From the NCBI GenBank assembly GCA_003553245.1, contig PWDX01000155.1, forward strand, positions 1 to 42,557: DNA of 42,557 bases. The letters are read 5' to 3'. Shown piece after piece: positions 40,741 through 42,557 of the stretch (positions are counted from its first letter, which is position 1; every line of letters starts with the position of its first letter). Under the pieces are notes generated by a model. It ran no database searches. It worked only from the letters and a program-made list of their open reading frames with translations, and had not been told where the DNA came from. Source of the DNA: Phycisphaerae bacterium (GTDB lineage Bacteria > Planctomycetota > Phycisphaerae > Sedimentisphaerales > Anaerobacaceae). Made by a program: the position numbers and the translations under genes.

Positions 40741-41074
40741 TTTTTTGGCCGTTTGTTACATCCGCTGTTACAATGCTCCTCCAATAGGCGCCCTCAAAAT
40801 TTTAAAAAATATCATAAATTTTTTACATCGCGAAAAAAATTCTGCGGAACAAAAGCTCAACCAAGTGCATTGCTAATGGCAAATTTCCCCACTAATGATT
40901 GCCAAATTATTCCGGGCTTTTGAATTCTTCGATAGCCACTGCGGCTTCTTTTAGAAGTTGCAACTCGTACTTTTTTCATTAATCATTAAGTGCTTTAACC
41001 GATCAACGCAGGGCTACCTGACAGCTCTGCCATGCTCAATACAAGCAGCGGCATATTGTAATATTTTTCTCTTG

Positions 41075-41098
41075 CTATATTGTCAAATGTTTATATAG
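41075..41098. promoter_or_regulatory. Candidate LexA operator
   Basis: CTATAT-N12-ATATAG, perfect 6-base inverted halves that overlap the -35 box of the lexA promoter. LexA usually represses its own gene, so this is the best candidate site in the gap. It does not match the E. coli or Bacillus SOS box. Confidence 0.4.
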
Positions 41099-41107
41099 TG
41101 ATATTAT
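41080..41107 (+). promoter_or_regulatory. Promoter of lexA
   Basis: TTGTCA (41080-41085) and TATTAT (41102-41107) are 16 bases apart. The ATG is at 41135, with a leader of about 20 bases. Confidence 0.55.
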
Positions 41108-41134
41108 ATTAAGAATCATACAGGAACAACCATT

Positions 41135-41746
41135 ATGGAAGAACTAACTGAAAAACAACATAAACTGCTCAAGTTTATTGAGCAAAGGATTGACAGTGGA
41201 AATCCTGCAAGTCAGAGAGAAATGGGAAAGCATTTTAAGCTCAGCCAAAATGCGATATATCAGCTTATAGGCTACCTCAAGCAAAAAGGATACATCGTCA
41301 ACGAAGGCGGTCATCGTGGCTTGAGGCTTTCCAAACAGTATATCCAGCAAAGAAAAAAGGGATTGCCCCTTGTAGGGAGAGTTGCTGCAGGTGAGCCGAT
41401 ATTAGCTGATGAAAATATCGAAGATTATGTTCAGTTAAAAGAGCTGCTTGGACTTTCCGATGACGTTTTCTTTTTGAGGGTATCTGGTGATAGTATGGTC
41501 GATGAGGGGATAATGGATGGTGATTTAGTCGCAGTTAAACCAGCAGGCACTGTTGAAAGCGGTAAAATTGCGGTGGTGCTGCTTGACGATGAAGCTACGG
41601 TGAAGAGGGTTTTCTTTGAGAAAAACAGGATTGCTCTGAAACCTGCAAATACCGCTGAAGGCTATAAAACTCGTTATATTACATCATCCCAGAAAGATAT
41701 TCGTATAGTGGGCAGGGTAATCGGTTGTGTCCGAACTATCAGGTGA
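41135..41746 (+). CDS. lexA: SOS response repressor LexA
   Basis: 203 residues. An N-terminal winged helix-turn-helix (1-66) and a C-terminal S24 self-cleavage domain. The cleavage bond is Ala85-Gly86 in GRVAAGEP. The catalytic pair is Ser120 (SGDSM) and Lys157 (ATVKRV). Cleavage stimulated by RecA would release DNA repair genes from repression. The recognition helix region (SQREMGKHFKLSQNAIYQLI) differs from the Proteobacterial one, so its operator is likely different too. The DUF72 gene starts 5 bases after the stop and is probably in the same operon. Confidence 0.93.
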   Translation: MEELTEKQHKLLKFIEQRIDSGNPASQREMGKHFKLSQNAIYQLIGYLKQKGYIVNEGGHRGLRLSKQYIQQRKKGLPLVGRVAAGEPILADENIEDYVQLKELLGLSDDVFFLRVSGDSMVDEGIMDGDLVAVKPAGTVESGKIAVVLLDDEATVKRVFFEKNRIALKPANTAEGYKTRYITSSQKDIRIVGRVIGCVRTIR

Positions 41747-41751
41747 GCATT

Positions 41752-42557
41752 ATGGCCACTGTTAAAATTGGAATTGCAGGCTGGTCTTATCCTGACTGGA
41801 AAGGGTTGGTATATCCTGAAAACAAGAAAATCGACCAGCTCGAATATATAAGCAGTTTTGTCGATTGCATCGAAATAAATAACACATTTTATCATCCGCC
41901 TTCGGCAAAGAATGCAAAGTCCTGGCTAACGAGAACAGAGCATAAAGAAGGCTTTTATTTTACGGCTAAGCTGCACAGAGATATAACTCACGCCAATAGA
42001 ATTGATTCTGAGATGGTAAAAATGTTCCATAAGGGCTTTGAGCCTTTTATTGAGGCAGGAAAGCTCAAGCACCTGCTTGCACAGTTTAAATGGAATTTTA
42101 ACGACACTGTTGATAATCGAGGGCAACTGGGTCTGATTGTCAGGAACTTCTGTGATTCTTTCAATATCGTTTTTGAGCTAAGGCATAGAAGCTGGCAGCA
42201 GAATGATGCCTTGAAGTTTCTTAAAGAGTTAGGCGTGGGTCTGTGCAATCTTGATTATCCGACAACGCATAACTCCTTTGATATGCCTGTCAGTGCAATC
42301 GGCAAAGCTGGTTATTTCCGTTTACACGGACGGAACAAAAATGCCTGGTTTGACAAAAATGCAGGGCGTGATGAAACATACAATTATTACTATGACCACA
42401 GCGAATTAAAAAAAATAAAGCATAGGGTAAAGCAGCTTTTAGAGGCGTTCGAGTCTCTTACTGTAATTGCCAACAACCACTATAAAGGCTCAGCTGTAGC
42501 TAACGCCATAGAACTCAAAGCTATGCTGACAAATAAGTCACAGCCTGTTCCTGAGCC
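41752..42557 (+). CDS. DUF72 (YecE-like) protein, cut by the window edge
   Basis: 268 codons are visible and the 3' end is missing. It starts MATVKIGIAGWSYPDWKG, with AGGTGAG upstream inside the lexA stop region. DUF72 proteins have a TIM-barrel fold. Other family landmarks are EINNTFYHPP, FTAKLHRDITH, FELRHRSW, FRLHGRN and VIANNHYKGSAVANA. Some relatives are found near DNA repair genes, and its place behind lexA suggests SOS control here. The biochemical activity is not known with certainty. Confidence 0.9.
   Translation, partial: MATVKIGIAGWSYPDWKGLVYPENKKIDQLEYISSFVDCIEINNTFYHPPSAKNAKSWLTRTEHKEGFYFTAKLHRDITHANRIDSEMVKMFHKGFEPFIEAGKLKHLLAQFKWNFNDTVDNRGQLGLIVRNFCDSFNIVFELRHRSWQQNDALKFLKELGVGLCNLDYPTTHNSFDMPVSAIGKAGYFRLHGRNKNAWFDKNAGRDETYNYYYDHSELKKIKHRVKQLLEAFESLTVIANNHYKGSAVANAIELKAMLTNKSQPVPE

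Larger units (their letters stand above)
40563..41134. other. 572-base AT-rich gap upstream of lexA
   Basis: No gene is supported. It holds four 10-bp tandem repeats (40701-40740), an AT-rich palindrome around 40805-40830 (AAAAAAT/ATTTTTT), and the lexA promoter and palindrome near 41075-41107. Confidence 0.5.

Overview
The window looks like a chromosomal segment of a moderate-GC Gram-negative bacterium. The best guess is an anaerobic Planctomycetota lineage of the Phycisphaerae type. This rests on gene content (AsmA-like envelope protein, LptB, LarC, rhomboid-TPR fusion, encapsulated ferritin, tandem CNNM/CorC proteins, TRAP transporter) and not on a marker tree, so treat it as an inference. 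No transposase, integrase, phage gene or CRISPR array was seen. Most genes are intact and many have readable sigma70-type promoters.

Layout. 0.2-4.9 kb (+): purD followed directly by a large AsmA-like protein. 4.9-7.9 kb (-): a small putative lipoprotein, an SH3-repeat exported protein and a rhomboid protease with a helical tail. Just upstream of the rhomboid promoter lies an isolated transcription unit with its own promoter and terminator, predicted to give an approximately 106-nt RNA. 8.2-16.3 kb (+): a Xaa-Pro peptidase, the operon lptB-def-fmt-rsmB, larC, and a 661-residue protein fusing a gamma-glutamylcyclotransferase-like domain to a region resembling amidoligases. 16.3-17.4 kb (-): FHA protein and NUDIX hydrolase. 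17.6-22.7 kb (+): thrS, infC (with an AUC start codon), hflX and gpsA, then a small membrane protein.

23.8-26.3 kb (+) is a four-gene cassette: an ECF sigma factor, a one-TM protein in the anti-sigma position, and two exported Arg/Glu-rich proteins sharing a repeated module. 26.4-28.7 kb (-): exported protein, Tat-type aldo/keto reductase and Ogt DNA repair protein. 28.8-36.0 kb is rich in signalling genes. It holds a soluble histidine kinase heading two CNNM/CorC membrane proteins (-), a divergent small protein plus stand-alone receiver (+), a 93-bp tandem repeat of hairpins, a degenerate receiver (-), a sigma54 activator without a receiver (-), and an encapsulated-ferritin gene with a cargo-loading tail (+) but no shell gene in the window.

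36.3-40.6 kb (-): tRNA-Ser(GGA), a complete TRAP transporter (dctP-dctQ-dctM) with a UspA gene behind it, and tRNA-Gly(CCC). 41.1 kb to the end (+): lexA with a palindrome over its promoter, then a DUF72 gene cut by the window edge.

The best candidates for something undescribed are the small RNA at 7.93-8.04 kb, the 93-bp hairpin repeats at 32.9-33.3 kb, the ECF/repeat-protein cassette, the GGCT-amidoligase-like fusion, and the orphan encapsulated ferritin with TTAAC-type palindromes in its promoter region.
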